Notes under the pieces: generated by a model
What the model was told of the DNA's origin: nothing
Seen by the model: only the letters and a program-made list of their open reading frames with translations
The model's database searches: none
Assembly (NCBI RefSeq): GCF_030817015.1
Contig: NZ_JAUSYS010000002.1
Location: 1 to 64,000, forward strand
From: Arthrobacter sp. V1I7
Lineage (GTDB): Bacteria; Actinomycetota; Actinomycetes; Actinomycetales; Micrococcaceae
Direction: 5' to 3'
Length of the DNA: 64,000 nucleotides
Shown: positions 43,395 through 52,483 of the stretch, piece after piece
Numbering within the stretch: the stretch's first letter is position 1
Layout of the letters: the number at the start of each line of letters is the position of its first letter
Made by a program: the position numbers and the translations under genes

Positions 43395-43955
43395 ATGAAA
43401 CATTCATTCGTCTGCGGCAATCCGGCCCTCGACTTCGCCTCCACGTTTGGCTCACGGCTTGGGGTGCCTGTCGAAATGTTCCCGTCGCCGGAGAGCCTGG
43501 ACTCCTGGTTCCGCGAATCCGGGATCGTCGACGGGGACACCAAATTTCAACCGGCAGACCTTGAGCAGGCCATCGTGGTCCGGGATGCCATCTACTCACT
43601 CGTGCACGCCAGGATAGCCGGGGACGCCTTCGACGGCGATGCCCTCTCCATCGTGAACGACGCGGCCCGCACGCCGCCCATCGTTTTGCAGCTCACGCGG
43701 GATGGTCGAGTGACCGAAGCAACCCCGGCCCAGGCGCTGTCGGCCGTGGCACGTCACGCTATCGAGGTCCTCGGCGGTTCCGATGCGCCGCTGCTCAAGG
43801 AGTGCGCGAGGCACGAGTGCACCCGGGTCTACATCGATCGGTCCCGGGGCAAACGCCGGGAGTGGTGCGCCATGGACCCGTGCGGCAACATGATGAAAGC
43901 GGCCGCCTACCGTGCCCGCAAACGAGAAGAGAAGCTCCCGGCGGCCGGCAAATAG
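43395..43955 (+). CDS. CGNR zinc-finger regulator
   Basis: This 186-residue protein matches the ABATE/CGNR family of transcription regulators. The N-terminal ABATE domain starts FVCGNPALDFASTFGS. The C-terminal zinc finger reads CARHECTRVYIDRSRGKRRE, then WCAMDPCGNMMKAAAYRAR, where the family's CGNR box appears as CGNM. The ATG at 43395 lies directly beside the operator; an earlier start at 43353 would lie inside it. It sits between the two inverted oxidoreductase copies and is the natural candidate to bind the shared operators. Confidence 0.9.
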   Translation: MKHSFVCGNPALDFASTFGSRLGVPVEMFPSPESLDSWFRESGIVDGDTKFQPADLEQAIVVRDAIYSLVHARIAGDAFDGDALSIVNDAARTPPIVLQLTRDGRVTEATPAQALSAVARHAIEVLGGSDAPLLKECARHECTRVYIDRSRGKRREWCAMDPCGNMMKAAAYRARKREEKLPAAGK

Positions 43956-44087
43956 CCGCCACGCTTCAGCGGAGCTTCCTGCGCCCGGGTGGTGGGTGGG
44001 GCGAGGTTGGATTAAATCCGGTGCCCGCCCAGAGGTTGGTCCGGCCGGGATCACCGGCCCCGGCCGCGGCGGCCCTCGGGGGACGGG

Positions 44088-44703
44088 TCAGGTGATGAAT
44101 TTCCGGATATCCGAAGGGCACCGCGAGGCGGGCTGGGTCGTGAAGTCGTCGTACAGGCCCCGCGCATACCTCCCGGAGAACTGAACGCCGATATCTTCGG
44201 TGTCCAGCCTTCGTGTCGGCCGCCGACGTAAATCCAGCAAAGGAGAGGGCGGCCCGATGCGCCGCTCCGATGCTGGCTTCGTCTGCCCGCAGAAACGCCG
44301 TGCCGGCCTGGACTGCCGCCGCACCCTGCGACACCGCGGCCCGCGTATCTGCCCTGCGATAATGCCGCTCGCTGCAATGAACGGGATTCCCAGGTCGGAC
44401 AAGTCATTGAGCAGCACGTGCGGGAGCGTCCTCCCGGCCGGTCCGGTTTCATCGACGGCACCCCTGCCCGCCACTTTTGGGCCCTGGATGCAGAGCACGT
44501 CCGCCCCTGCGGCCATCGCCAGCTTCGCTTCGGCGCGCGAGACCACCGTCGCGGTCACTGACACGCCTCATTCTTGCAGCGTGGAGACGATGCCCGCCGC
44601 CGGCACATCGCAGGCCACGGGCACGATGGCGGGGGCTGGTTCGCATGGGACGCCGGGCTTGCTTTGCCGATCCCGCCCGACGTTTCTGACTTCCAAGCTT
44701 TAG
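44088..44703 (-). pseudogene. Nitronate monooxygenase remnant
   Basis: Fragments of the family are readable on the minus strand in two frames. Before a TGA the sequence reads EPAPAIVPVACDVPAAGIVS. After it comes GVSVTATVVSRAEAKLAMAA, then GADVLCIQGPKVAGRGAVDE, then LPHVLLNDLSDLGIPFIAAS, and a frameshift then leads into GAAAVQAGTAFLRADEASIG. These match the FMN-binding core of nitronate monooxygenases (2-nitropropane dioxygenases). The stop and frameshifts make it non-functional. Confidence 0.8.
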
Positions 44704-44832
44704 TAGTGAGAAGACCGGGGCCTACTGCCGGCGTGCCAGGCTGCCGGCCGCCAAGGGCCCCCTGCCGCTTCTGGCGTGGCCGTCGCCGAGCATGCCGGAT
44801 CCACCAGCTGCCAGAGCACCCGAGTAACCCCC

Positions 44833-44869
44833 TTGACAGGTGACGACATCGCGTGCAAATATCGTTACC
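44833..44869 (+). promoter_or_regulatory. Shared operator 3 with -35
   Basis: TTGACA at 44833-44838 abuts GGTGACG (44839), mirrored by CGTTACC (44863) 17 bases on. A further half site GGTGACGA lies at 44879. It drives the VOC-oxidoreductase operon to the right. It is the same design as operator 1, in mirror orientation. Confidence 0.75.
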
Positions 44870-44892
44870 AGTTGAAGCGGTGACGAAGAAGC

Positions 44893-44952
44893 GATCCGGA
44901 CGGCAACACCTGGTTCCTCCAGGAAATCAACACCCGGGCACCCGGGCGATGA
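44893..44952 (+). pseudogene. VOC 3' remnant
   Basis: The 19 codons before a TGA encode [19 protein letters not shown], identical to the C-terminus of the VOC protein that ends at 45438. Only this fragment remains, lodged between the operator and the intact VOC gene, so part of the operon was once duplicated or replaced. Confidence 0.85.
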
Positions 44953-44994
44953 GCGCACAACCAACTACTAAACAAACAAAAGGGATTTATCATC

Positions 44995-45438
44995 ATGGAT
45001 TTGAAGCTTGAAGTACTGTTCGTTCCCGTTTCCGACGTCGATCGGGCCAAGGCCTTCTACGAATCGCTCGGATTCCGCCTCGATGTCGATTACGTCGCCA
45101 GCGAAGAGTTCCGGCTGGCGCATTTGACCCCTCCCGGGTCGGAAGCATCCATCATCATCGGCAAGGGCGTCACCACAGCCGCACCCGGATCACTCCAGAA
45201 CACGATTTTCGCCGTGAAGGACATCGTCGCGACCCGGGCCGACCTTGCTGCAAAGGGCGCTGATGTCTCCGAGGTCTTCCACTACGCGGACGGATTCATC
45301 TTCCACCTCGACCACCAGCACCGCGTTCCCGGCCCGCACCCGGAACGCGCCGACTACCAGTCCTTTGCAACCTTCAGTGACCCGGACGGCAACACCTGGT
45401 TCCTGCAGGAAATCAACACCCGGGCGCCCGGCCGATGA
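44995..45438 (+). CDS. VOC-family protein (glyoxalase-like)
   Basis: This 147-residue vicinal-oxygen-chelate protein has the paired beta-alpha-beta-beta modules LEVLFVPVSDVDRAKAFYES and ATFSDPDGNTWFLQEINTRA. The family forms metal sites for glyoxalases, dioxygenases and antibiotic-binding or modifying proteins; exact chemistry cannot be read here. There is a purine-rich AAAAGGGATTT upstream. The stop overlaps the next start (ATGA), so it is tightly coupled to the oxidoreductase. Confidence 0.9.
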   Translation: MDLKLEVLFVPVSDVDRAKAFYESLGFRLDVDYVASEEFRLAHLTPPGSEASIIIGKGVTTAAPGSLQNTIFAVKDIVATRADLAAKGADVSEVFHYADGFIFHLDHQHRVPGPHPERADYQSFATFSDPDGNTWFLQEINTRAPGR

Positions 45439-46871
45439 ACAACCCGAACGGTTCAGCAGAATATGACCTGATCGTGCTCGGCGGCGGTGCCGTGGGAGAG
45501 AACATTGCCGACCGCGCGGTGCAGGGCGGCCTGACCGCAGTGATTGTCGAGAACGAGCTCGTCGGTGGCGAGTGCTCCTACTGGGCATGCATGCCCTCAA
45601 AGGCGCTGCTGCGCTCGGCCCAGGTGCTGCGCGCAGCCCGGCAGGTCCCCGGCGCCGCGCAGGCCGTGACCGGTGACCTCGACGTGCAGGCAGTGCTGGC
45701 ACGCCGGGATTCCTTCGCCGGCAACTGGTCCGACAAGGGGCAGGTGAGGTGGCTCGACAGCGCCGGCATTGCCCTGGTCCGCGGCCACGGCCGGCTCACC
45801 GGACCCAAGCAGGTCACCGTCACCGCCTACGACGGCACCATCACGAAGCTGACCGCACGCCATGCCGTGGCCGTCACGACCGGATCCGACGCGCTCCTGC
45901 CCGACATTGACGGACTCGCTGATGCCCGGCCGTGGACCAGCCGCGAGGCAACCAGCGCCCGGTCGGTTCCTGAGAGCCTGGCCATCATCGGCGGCGGCGT
46001 TGTCGGTGCCGAGATGGCAACGGTTTATGCAGCTTTTGGCACGGCAGTAACCCTGATCTCCATCGGCGGGCTGCTCTCCGGCATGGAGCCGTTCGCCGGG
46101 GAGCTGGTCGCCGATGCCCTCCGTGAGCAGGGTGTCACCGTGATGCTCGATACGAAAACCACCCGCGTCACCCGGAACGAACACGGTGTCACCCTCGAGA
46201 CCGGGGACGGCAGCACCATCACCGCCCAGGAAGTCCTCGTCGCCACCGGCCGCACCCCCCGCACCGGGGATATCGGCCTGGACGCGGTCGGGCTCACGCC
46301 CGGCGGCTGGATCGAAACCGATGACACCATGCTGGTTCCGGGCTTCGACTGGCTCTACGCCGCCGGCGACGTGACAAAGCGTGCGCTGCTCACCCACCAG
46401 GGAAAGTACCAGGCCCGCGCAGCCGGTGACGTCATCGCCGCCCGCGCGGCCGGAGCACCAGTATCGGACGCGCCCTGGGGAACCCACGTCGCCACCGCCG
46501 ACCATCAGGCCGTCCCGCAGGTCACCTTCACCGACCCCGAGATCGCCTCCGTGGGCCTCACCGCCGCGGCCGCGCGCAGGAGCGGTTATGACATCCGGGT
46601 GGTCGACTACGAGATCGGGCACGTCGCCGGCGCGAGCGTGCGGGCCGACGGCTACACCGGCACCGCCCGGATGGTCGTGGACGAGAAGCGCAAAGTCGTG
46701 CTCGGCGTGACCTTCGTCGGCCCCGACGTAAGCGAACTCCTGCACGCCGCGACCATCGCGGTCGTCTCGGAAGTCCCGCTCAACCGCCTGTGGCATGCCG
46801 TACCGGCCTACCCCACAGTCAACGAGGTCTGGCTCCGGCTCCTCGAAACCTACGGGCGCCCCTCCAACTAG
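45435..46871 (+). CDS. Pyridine nucleotide-disulfide oxidoreductase, copy 2
   Basis: This 478-residue FAD enzyme differs from copy 1 by a shorter N-terminus ([18 protein letters not shown]) and two substitutions (DSTG to DSAG, VAEAL to VADAL). All motifs, including [16 protein letters not shown] and YPTVNEVW, are the same. Its start overlaps the VOC gene by four bases. It lies in the right arm of the inverted duplication, so gene conversion between the copies would keep them identical. Confidence 0.85.
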   Translation: MNNPNGSAEYDLIVLGGGAVGENIADRAVQGGLTAVIVENELVGGECSYWACMPSKALLRSAQVLRAARQVPGAAQAVTGDLDVQAVLARRDSFAGNWSDKGQVRWLDSAGIALVRGHGRLTGPKQVTVTAYDGTITKLTARHAVAVTTGSDALLPDIDGLADARPWTSREATSARSVPESLAIIGGGVVGAEMATVYAAFGTAVTLISIGGLLSGMEPFAGELVADALREQGVTVMLDTKTTRVTRNEHGVTLETGDGSTITAQEVLVATGRTPRTGDIGLDAVGLTPGGWIETDDTMLVPGFDWLYAAGDVTKRALLTHQGKYQARAAGDVIAARAAGAPVSDAPWGTHVATADHQAVPQVTFTDPEIASVGLTAAAARRSGYDIRVVDYEIGHVAGASVRADGYTGTARMVVDEKRKVVLGVTFVGPDVSELLHAATIAVVSEVPLNRLWHAVPAYPTVNEVWLRLLETYGRPSN

Positions 46872-46934
46872 ACGCCCGCTGGGTTAGCACGGTGTCTTCT
46901 CCCATCGTGCGGAGAAGACACCACGCCGGCCGAA
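45441..46934. repeat. Inverted duplication, right arm
   Basis: This is the reverse complement of 40949-42445, with a handful of differences. Together with the operator and 51-base segments (44755-44869 against 42610-42724) the two arms form an imperfect inverted duplication spanning about 40.9-46.9 kb. Confidence 0.9.
46891..46922 (+). terminator. Terminator hairpin after oxidoreductase
   Basis: GGTGTCTTCTCC (46891-46902) and GGAGAAGACACC (46911-46922) pair around an 8-base loop, a twin of the hairpin at 40961. Confidence 0.75.
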
Positions 46935-47374
46935 CGACCACACCAACGCAACGGCCGACTGCATCGCATCTGAGTGCCCTGCCTCCAAGCACTTGTTCCC
47001 CACACCTATAGGCATTCGACCGTCTACCGCGAGCGGACCGGCAGCGATGACGTGGCCGGTTGACATGGGTTTGCCCAGCTCGCGGCCGATGCGCGCTCCA
47101 GCAGGACGTCTTCGCCTGATCCACCAAACGCCGGGAGGTGCAGCGGTCCCGACACCCCGCACCCTCCCGGCCACCACTCCCCCGCGAACACAACACGACA
47201 CCATCGGCCCGAACCGCCGGGAATGCCGCTCACAGAAAGCAGATCACTATGCACACCATGCTCGCCGGACCCTTCCACCTGGACAGCCTGGCCGACATCA
47301 GCCCTAGGCCCCTCACCATCACCGAGGGCCCCGCCTTCACCTACCTAGGCAAGCAAGTCAACAAAGGAGTCGCC
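46935..47374. other. Intergenic right of inverted repeat
   Basis: This region is unrelated to the sequence outside the left arm, so the right arm boundary is sharp. No supported gene lies here; an in-frame ATG at 47249 could extend the small gene that follows. Confidence 0.4.
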
Positions 47375-47503
47375 ATGGCGACGGAAACCCACGCCACAGC
47401 CGCCCCTCAAGGCGCCGTCGTGACTGCTCACCTTGAGCACGGGGATTGCGAGCTGACCCATACGCCATGGGCCGGCTGGTATTGCGAGACCGCAGCTGAC
47501 TGA
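47375..47503 (+). CDS. Small hypothetical protein
   Basis: This 42-residue protein (MATETHATAAPQGAVVTAHL to WYCETAAD) has a textbook ribosome binding site, AAAGGAG at six bases. The Cys and Trp cluster (CELTHTPWAGWYC) could be a metal-binding or disulfide unit. If the in-frame ATG at 47249 is used instead the protein has 84 residues. No family is recognised. Confidence 0.4.
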   Translation: MATETHATAAPQGAVVTAHLEHGDCELTHTPWAGWYCETAAD

Positions 47504-47599
47504 AACCGCGGCGGTGCCCACACATTCGCTTGACTCCCAGACGCCGGGAGGAGGCGCAGCCAGCTGCTCACCAGGCTGTGTTAGACCTTCCTGACGGGG

Positions 47600-47752
47600 T
47601 TGGTTGAGGTGTTTACCGCCCCGGTGCAGCCCGCCGGCTGCATGACAGTTCAGGCGGGATTGGCATCCGGAGAGCCGCACCATGAAATAGTCGATCTCTT
47701 CGCGGTGGCCCGCGAGGAGATGAGGCGGGCCGGTCTGGATCGGTTCGACTAG
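47600..47752 (+). pseudogene. TetR-type regulator C-terminal remnant
   Basis: The frame reads VEVFTAPVQPAGCMTVQAGL and continues SGEPHHEIVDLFAVAREEMR. This resembles the C-terminal ligand domain of TetR/AcrR regulators (the PxGCxxxxGL segment). No N-terminal helix-turn-helix lies upstream because an in-frame stop precedes the fragment, so it is a remnant. Confidence 0.55.
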
Positions 47753-48280
47753 GCCGTGGCAGGCGGCGATTGCCGGCCGGCACCGACTGCGCCGCGCTGT
47801 CGCGGTACGTCATTGCCGCAATGTACGGTCTGAGAGTTGAAGCGGCCTCCGGCCTCCCGCAGGGAGGAGCTCCTAGCCGCTTCGATCCTGGTCGCGCAGG
47901 TGGTAGAGAGGACCTAAGTGTCGTACGTGCAGCCCACGAACGCTACCGATTGCCGGTCCCTCTGTCTGCTCAGATGACGTCGAAGCAGCGTCGGATGCGA
48001 CTTGGCGAGTGGTCAGCGTCCTGGAGGGAGAATTCTCGACCGCACGCAAAGCGGGGGCAGATGCGTTCTCTCCCTATTTCAACTCTCAACGGGAATGTTT
48101 CACTCCCCCCTCGGCCTTGTTATGTGCGAGTTGGCCCCACCCTTTGCTCCGACTTCTGAGCTGTTTGCAGCGGATAGTGCAGAACAAGGCGAAGGGGAGC
48201 GGACCGTTCGGGGGGTTCGTCCCGCATTGCCGTTCGCGGAGTTCGTCAAAGTTCCTACGCCGCGATCGCTGGTAGGGCTC
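47753..48280. other. Intergenic with shared GH15-flank sequence
   Basis: About 90 bases to the left of the GH15 gene (48190-48280) match the flank of the truncated copy at 42720-42818. The rest shows nothing. Confidence 0.4.
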
Positions 48281-50113
48281 CTATGATTTGCGTCTTGCGC
48301 GTCTTTCCGCCTGGTGGATGGCCCACGCGGCGTTGACGAGCCCTATGTGACTGAAGGCCTGGGGGAAGTTGCCAAGCAGTTCGCCGCTGGTGGAGTCCAC
48401 TTCCTCGCTAAGCAGTCCCACATCATTGGCATAGCTTGTGGCGCGTTCGAACACCTCTCGCGCGTGGTCGGTCCGGCCGGCCAGGGCGAAGACTTGGGCG
48501 AGCCAGAATGTGCACAGCAGGAAGCTTCCCTCATCGCCACCCAGGCCGTCGATGCCGGTGTCGGTCCGGTAGCGCAGCAGCAGGCCGCGTGAGTCCATAA
48601 GATGCTCCTCAATGGCGTCCAGGGTGGCGAGCACCCGGGGATCCGAGGCGGGAAGGAACCCCACGATAGGAAGCATCAGGGCCGCGGCATCAAGGTCCGC
48701 CGAGTCAAAGTGCTGTGTAAATGCCCCGACTTCCTCGTTCCAGCCGTGTTCCAGTATTGCTTCGCGGATGTCCCGCGCCGCGGCTTCCCATTCCGGAGCA
48801 CGGTCCGCTGCATGAATCTGGCGAGCCAGTTTTACGGCGCGGTCCAGGGCAACCCAGCACATCAGCTTGGAGTAAAGGAAGTGCTGCGGCTCGCCCCGGA
48901 TCTCCCAGATGCCGTTGTCCTTCAGGCTCCATTGGTGGGCTGCCGCATCGGCAAGATCGGCAAGAAAATCACAGGCGCCCTGGTCGAGGTCTCGAAGCTG
49001 CCGGCGGAGACAGAAGGCTGCGTCGAGAATTTCGCCATAGACGTCTAGTTGGGGCTGGTCCCATGCGCCGTTTCCGGCCCGGACAGGGCGGCTGCCTTTC
49101 CACCCGCTGAGCTGGGGAAGGACGCGTTCGGACAGGTCGTGCTCGCCTCGTATGCCGAACATGATCTGGAGGGGACGCTCCGGTCGGGAATGAGCCGCTG
49201 CCGCGGTCATGAAGCCGAAGAACTCATGGGCTTCGTCGGGGCAGGCCGCGACCCAGAGCGCCTGCATGGTGAAGCTGGCGTCACGGACCCACGAGAATCT
49301 GTAGTCCCAGTTGCGTTCACCGCCGATCTCTTCGGGAAGAGAGGTCGTGGGGGCTGCAACGATGGCTCCGGTGGGCTGGTAACTGAGCGCTTCCAAAACG
49401 CAACCGGAGTGATGTACTAGCTCCCGCCACGGTCCGTTGTAGCTTTGGTGGATGTCTGACCAATGCCGCCAGGCATTTTCGGTGGTGCGGAGGGCTGTCT
49501 TGATCTGCTTTTGGCTATACGGTTTTGGCAGCGGAGTGCCCAGCTTGGAGTGCTGCAACGCGAGGTAGATGCTTTCGCCCTCTGCCATCTCGAAGACGGC
49601 CGTGGCTTCGCTGTGAGCAATAGACACCGGTCCTGGAGCGCTGAGGAGAAGCCGCCCGGATCCTCCCGCGGCCACGATGCCGGAGTCGATCTGGTTCATC
49701 AAGGGGGTGACGACGCCGTACTCGGGCCGGGGACGGAAGCACATTTCAAGCGTCACCCGGCCGCTGGTGCAGGTGACGCCCCGCAGAACCGTGTGCGGCG
49801 CCCACTCTCCCAGCCGGTGGGGATCCTCGGAGTCGCCAACTTCCATAGCGTCTGTCAGAACAGCCATGCCAGATTCCGTGTGGATCATGGTCTGGAGGAC
49901 CATGCCGTCCTCCACGTAGGCCCGGTCCGTCCGGGTGCAGCGTCTAGCCTGGAGTGACCAGTGACCTGCACTATCTCCCAGAATCTTTGCGAAAACTGAC
50001 GGACTGTCGAACCGGGGAAAACACAGCCAATCGATTGACCCGGCGCTGCTGACCAGCGCCGCAGAGTGCCTGTCGGAGAGGAGCGCGTAGTCCGAGATGG
50101 GCAGCGTGCTCAT
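48281..50113 (-). CDS. GH15 family glycoside hydrolase (trehalase/glucoamylase type)
   Basis: This 610-residue protein has the family start ISDYALLSDRHSAALVSSAG, then SIDWLCFPRFDSPSVFAKIL. Further family segments are IGGERNWDYRFSWVRDASFT near the active site, HFLYSKLMCWVALDRAVKLA and the C-terminal YRTDTGIDGLGGDEGSFLLC. Members hydrolyse trehalose or alpha-glucans; in actinobacteria GH15 enzymes of this length are often trehalases. The ATG at 50113 has GAGG eight bases upstream, better than the Arg-rich start at 50215. It stands alone between rearranged modules and has a truncated sibling at 42818. Confidence 0.9.
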   Translation of the reverse strand: MSTLPISDYALLSDRHSAALVSSAGSIDWLCFPRFDSPSVFAKILGDSAGHWSLQARRCTRTDRAYVEDGMVLQTMIHTESGMAVLTDAMEVGDSEDPHRLGEWAPHTVLRGVTCTSGRVTLEMCFRPRPEYGVVTPLMNQIDSGIVAAGGSGRLLLSAPGPVSIAHSEATAVFEMAEGESIYLALQHSKLGTPLPKPYSQKQIKTALRTTENAWRHWSDIHQSYNGPWRELVHHSGCVLEALSYQPTGAIVAAPTTSLPEEIGGERNWDYRFSWVRDASFTMQALWVAACPDEAHEFFGFMTAAAAHSRPERPLQIMFGIRGEHDLSERVLPQLSGWKGSRPVRAGNGAWDQPQLDVYGEILDAAFCLRRQLRDLDQGACDFLADLADAAAHQWSLKDNGIWEIRGEPQHFLYSKLMCWVALDRAVKLARQIHAADRAPEWEAAARDIREAILEHGWNEEVGAFTQHFDSADLDAAALMLPIVGFLPASDPRVLATLDAIEEHLMDSRGLLLRYRTDTGIDGLGGDEGSFLLCTFWLAQVFALAGRTDHAREVFERATSYANDVGLLSEEVDSTSGELLGNFPQAFSHIGLVNAAWAIHQAERRARRKS

Positions 50114-51305
50114 CGCAAAGACCTCATGGCCGGCCGTATGGCCCCAGGGAGTGGTGCGGCATCGTTCGCGCCGGCGCCGGCGGCGGGCACCGAGATTCTT
50201 CGAATTGGGCAGCACTTAAAGCTCTTCATGTGCACTCCCCGCTAATCGTTTCGCACGTCATCGGAGGGCCGGAGCCGCCCCAACGGCGTTGTCGCCGTGG
50301 GGGAACCGGTGTGAGCAATTCTAGTCTCAGTGTGCCGGAACCGGACGTGCCATTGAGTAATTTCCGTGGGGTTTGTCCGGCGCCGGTCGTCCCTAAGAGT
50401 CTCCACGACCTTTTGCGGGAAGAATCCAGACCACAATCAAATTCAGAACGCGCTGCACGTCGTTGGCGCTGCATGTGGGCTGTAATCAACTTGGGGCTTT
50501 TGCGGTGTCTGAAGGCGAGAGGAACTTGTTGCAACGGGTCGTGGCCGGGACCACCCGGGTCCCCGGACCGGCCTGAGCGGAAAAGCGCTGCGGAGGACCC
50601 CTAGAGATCCGGTCGCAGGCATCTCGACGAGCGATCCGCCCGGCTAGCCAGAAAGAACGACCGAGGGAGCAACTGGGCGGCCGCCACGGCCGGCGTAGCG
50701 ACGAATTTGGTCAAGTGCAGTGGACCCTGTTTGTGGCGGCTTGCGGGGGTGTCAGCGGACTGTTTCCAGGCTTTTGGCAGATACCTCGTCTATTCATAAG
50801 GCGCGCCGTAGAGGAGGGCGTGAGCCCCTGCCAGAGGAGTGCGGGAATTGAGGGGTGTCTTGCTGAACAGCTTGTGCGCTGAGATGTGATGTCCCTCGTT
50901 GTCTCGGTTGAGACGTCCCGAGAAGGGCGACGCGCGACTGCAATTTAGGCTGATGGCCCCGCCCTTAACTCCAGGGGCGTGTCGTGATTCCGATCTTCCA
51001 TCTAGCCGGACTGTTGTGGGGCCGGGACGGCGTCCGGGGCAGTCGGATGCTGCTCCAGATTAGCCTGTGCAAGTGGTTATCGGAGTGGTAAATTTCTGTT
51101 CTGGGTGATTTGATTCTCCCTTATTGAGGTTGGACCTTAGTTGCCAGCCTCGTCTCCAATTCAGGTGATGAAACGCCAGCAAAGCGTCATCCCCCGCGTA
51201 CCGGTTTGCCGATCGCCAAGCTACGACCCGCCCGTTGAGCCGGTAAAGCGACGCTCGCGATCGCCACCAGAGAGCAGAATAAATGTCGACGGCAGGGAGA
51301 CAGAT
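50114..51305. other. Long intergenic region
   Basis: No supported gene exists in this stretch of nearly 1.2 kb. Frames here are Arg/Pro-rich shadows. It holds the divergent promoters of the GH15 gene and the VOC gene. The shared operator is not present. Confidence 0.4.
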
Positions 51306-51761
51306 ATGTCTGAGACAACCGAAGAGCTGCAGCCAATGAAGCTCGAGGTCCTCGTTTTACCAGTAAGCGACGTAGGCCGTTCCTTAGGCTTTTACCAGGG
51401 TCTGGGGTGGCGGATCGACGCAGATTTCGAGGCCGGCCCGGAATTTCGCATCGTTCAACTGACGCCACCGGGCTCGCCATGCTCTATTCATATCGGCCGC
51501 GGTATCACTTCATCGGCGCCGGGATCCGCGCAAGGCAATTACCTCGTGGTCTCCGACATTGAACGCGCCCGCGCCGACCTGATCAGCAGAGGCGCTGACG
51601 TGACCGAAGTATTCCACAACCTCTATGACACCGGCACTCCGGAACGGGTCTATGGCCATGCCCCAGACCGTACCAGCTACGGGTCATATGCCTCGTTCAG
51701 CGACCCAGACGGCAACGTGTGGTTGCTGCAGGAGGTCACCGAACGCCAACCCGGACGGTGA
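51306..51761 (+). CDS. VOC-family protein, second paralog
   Basis: This 151-residue protein is a homolog of the VOC protein at 44995 (MKLEVLVLPVSDVGRSLGFY, then YASFSDPDGNVWLLQEVTER) at moderate identity. The ribosome binding site GGGAGACAG supports the ATG at 51306; an upstream frame to 51141 is unlikely. It belongs to the third VOC-oxidoreductase module, which lacks the shared operator. Confidence 0.88.
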   Translation: MSETTEELQPMKLEVLVLPVSDVGRSLGFYQGLGWRIDADFEAGPEFRIVQLTPPGSPCSIHIGRGITSSAPGSAQGNYLVVSDIERARADLISRGADVTEVFHNLYDTGTPERVYGHAPDRTSYGSYASFSDPDGNVWLLQEVTERQPGR

Positions 51762-51933
51762 CGATTCCCAATTCGCAGGGCGAGAAGGGAGGGAGTTTCT
51801 GCACACACAGGCCAGCCATGACGAGCATGCCCAATGCGTACGTGCCAGCACGCCCTATCGAAAAAAACGGTTGCAATCGATACTGACGGACCAAGGGTTT
51901 TCCGCTTCGACTGTGGGTTGAGAATGCGGGACT

Positions 51934-51974
51934 GCCGAAACCGCCTTCCACCCGTACGACCAGCCGGTTTCGGC
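51934..51974 (+). other. Long-loop hairpin
   Basis: GCCGAAACC (51934-51942) mirrors GGTTTCGGC (51966-51974) around a 23-base loop between the VOC gene and the following remnant. It may be a transcription terminator or attenuator of the module. Confidence 0.45.
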
Positions 51975-52040
51975 GGCTGCCTTATCCGCAGTGTTAGCAA
52001 CCAACCCACCAAGCACCAAGCAAGAAAAGGAACTGTCCTC

Positions 52041-52163
52041 ATGGATATGAAGTTCGAAGCTCTGACCCTGTACGTCTCCGGCATTGACTTTGCCTCCGTC
52101 GGCGCCCCGGACGGCGGCAGGGGGTTCCTGCAGGAAGTCCTCACCAAGGGCCCGGGACGATGA
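52041..52163 (+). pseudogene. VOC gene with internal deletion
   Basis: The frame (MDMKFEALTLYVSGIDFA then GAPDGGRGFLQEVLTKGPGR) joins the start and end of a VOC gene; roughly 100 residues between them are missing. The ribosome binding site AAGGAAC and the terminal ATGA overlap with the next gene remain, so a short fused peptide may still be translated. Confidence 0.75.
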
Positions 52164-52375
52164 CTACGGACACGCCGGGGCAGGGCAGCCTGGACACGGC
52201 GGGCACGATTGAGATCCTCCGCGATTTGATGGCGCGTGCCGAGACGGCGCACGGCGTCTACGAGACGGAAGTGCTGAACGGGGTGCGCGACGAAGAATGG
52301 CCCCAGTGGTACGCCGAACACATGGCCCGCGCCATGGCCGAGAGCGGCTACCAGATCAGCCGTAAACAGGACTAA
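52160..52375 (+). CDS. Small hypothetical protein linked to VOC genes
   Basis: This 71-residue protein (MTTDTPGQGSLDTAGTIEIL to YQISRKQD) is mainly helical (ILRDLMARAETAHGVYETEV, then WPQWYAEHMARAMAESGY). The WPxWYAEHM motif recurs in unnamed actinobacterial proteins often next to VOC genes. Its start overlaps the remnant VOC stop by four bases, so coupling to that gene was original. Confidence 0.7.
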   Translation: MTTDTPGQGSLDTAGTIEILRDLMARAETAHGVYETEVLNGVRDEEWPQWYAEHMARAMAESGYQISRKQD

Positions 52376-52483
52376 GCCCGGAAGCGCCTAACCTACATCG
52401 TCAACCATCCACCAGAATCAGGCGCACCCCATGGCATCTTTGGACCGTCTACCGAGGAACAGACACCGTCGACGGAGTATGAC

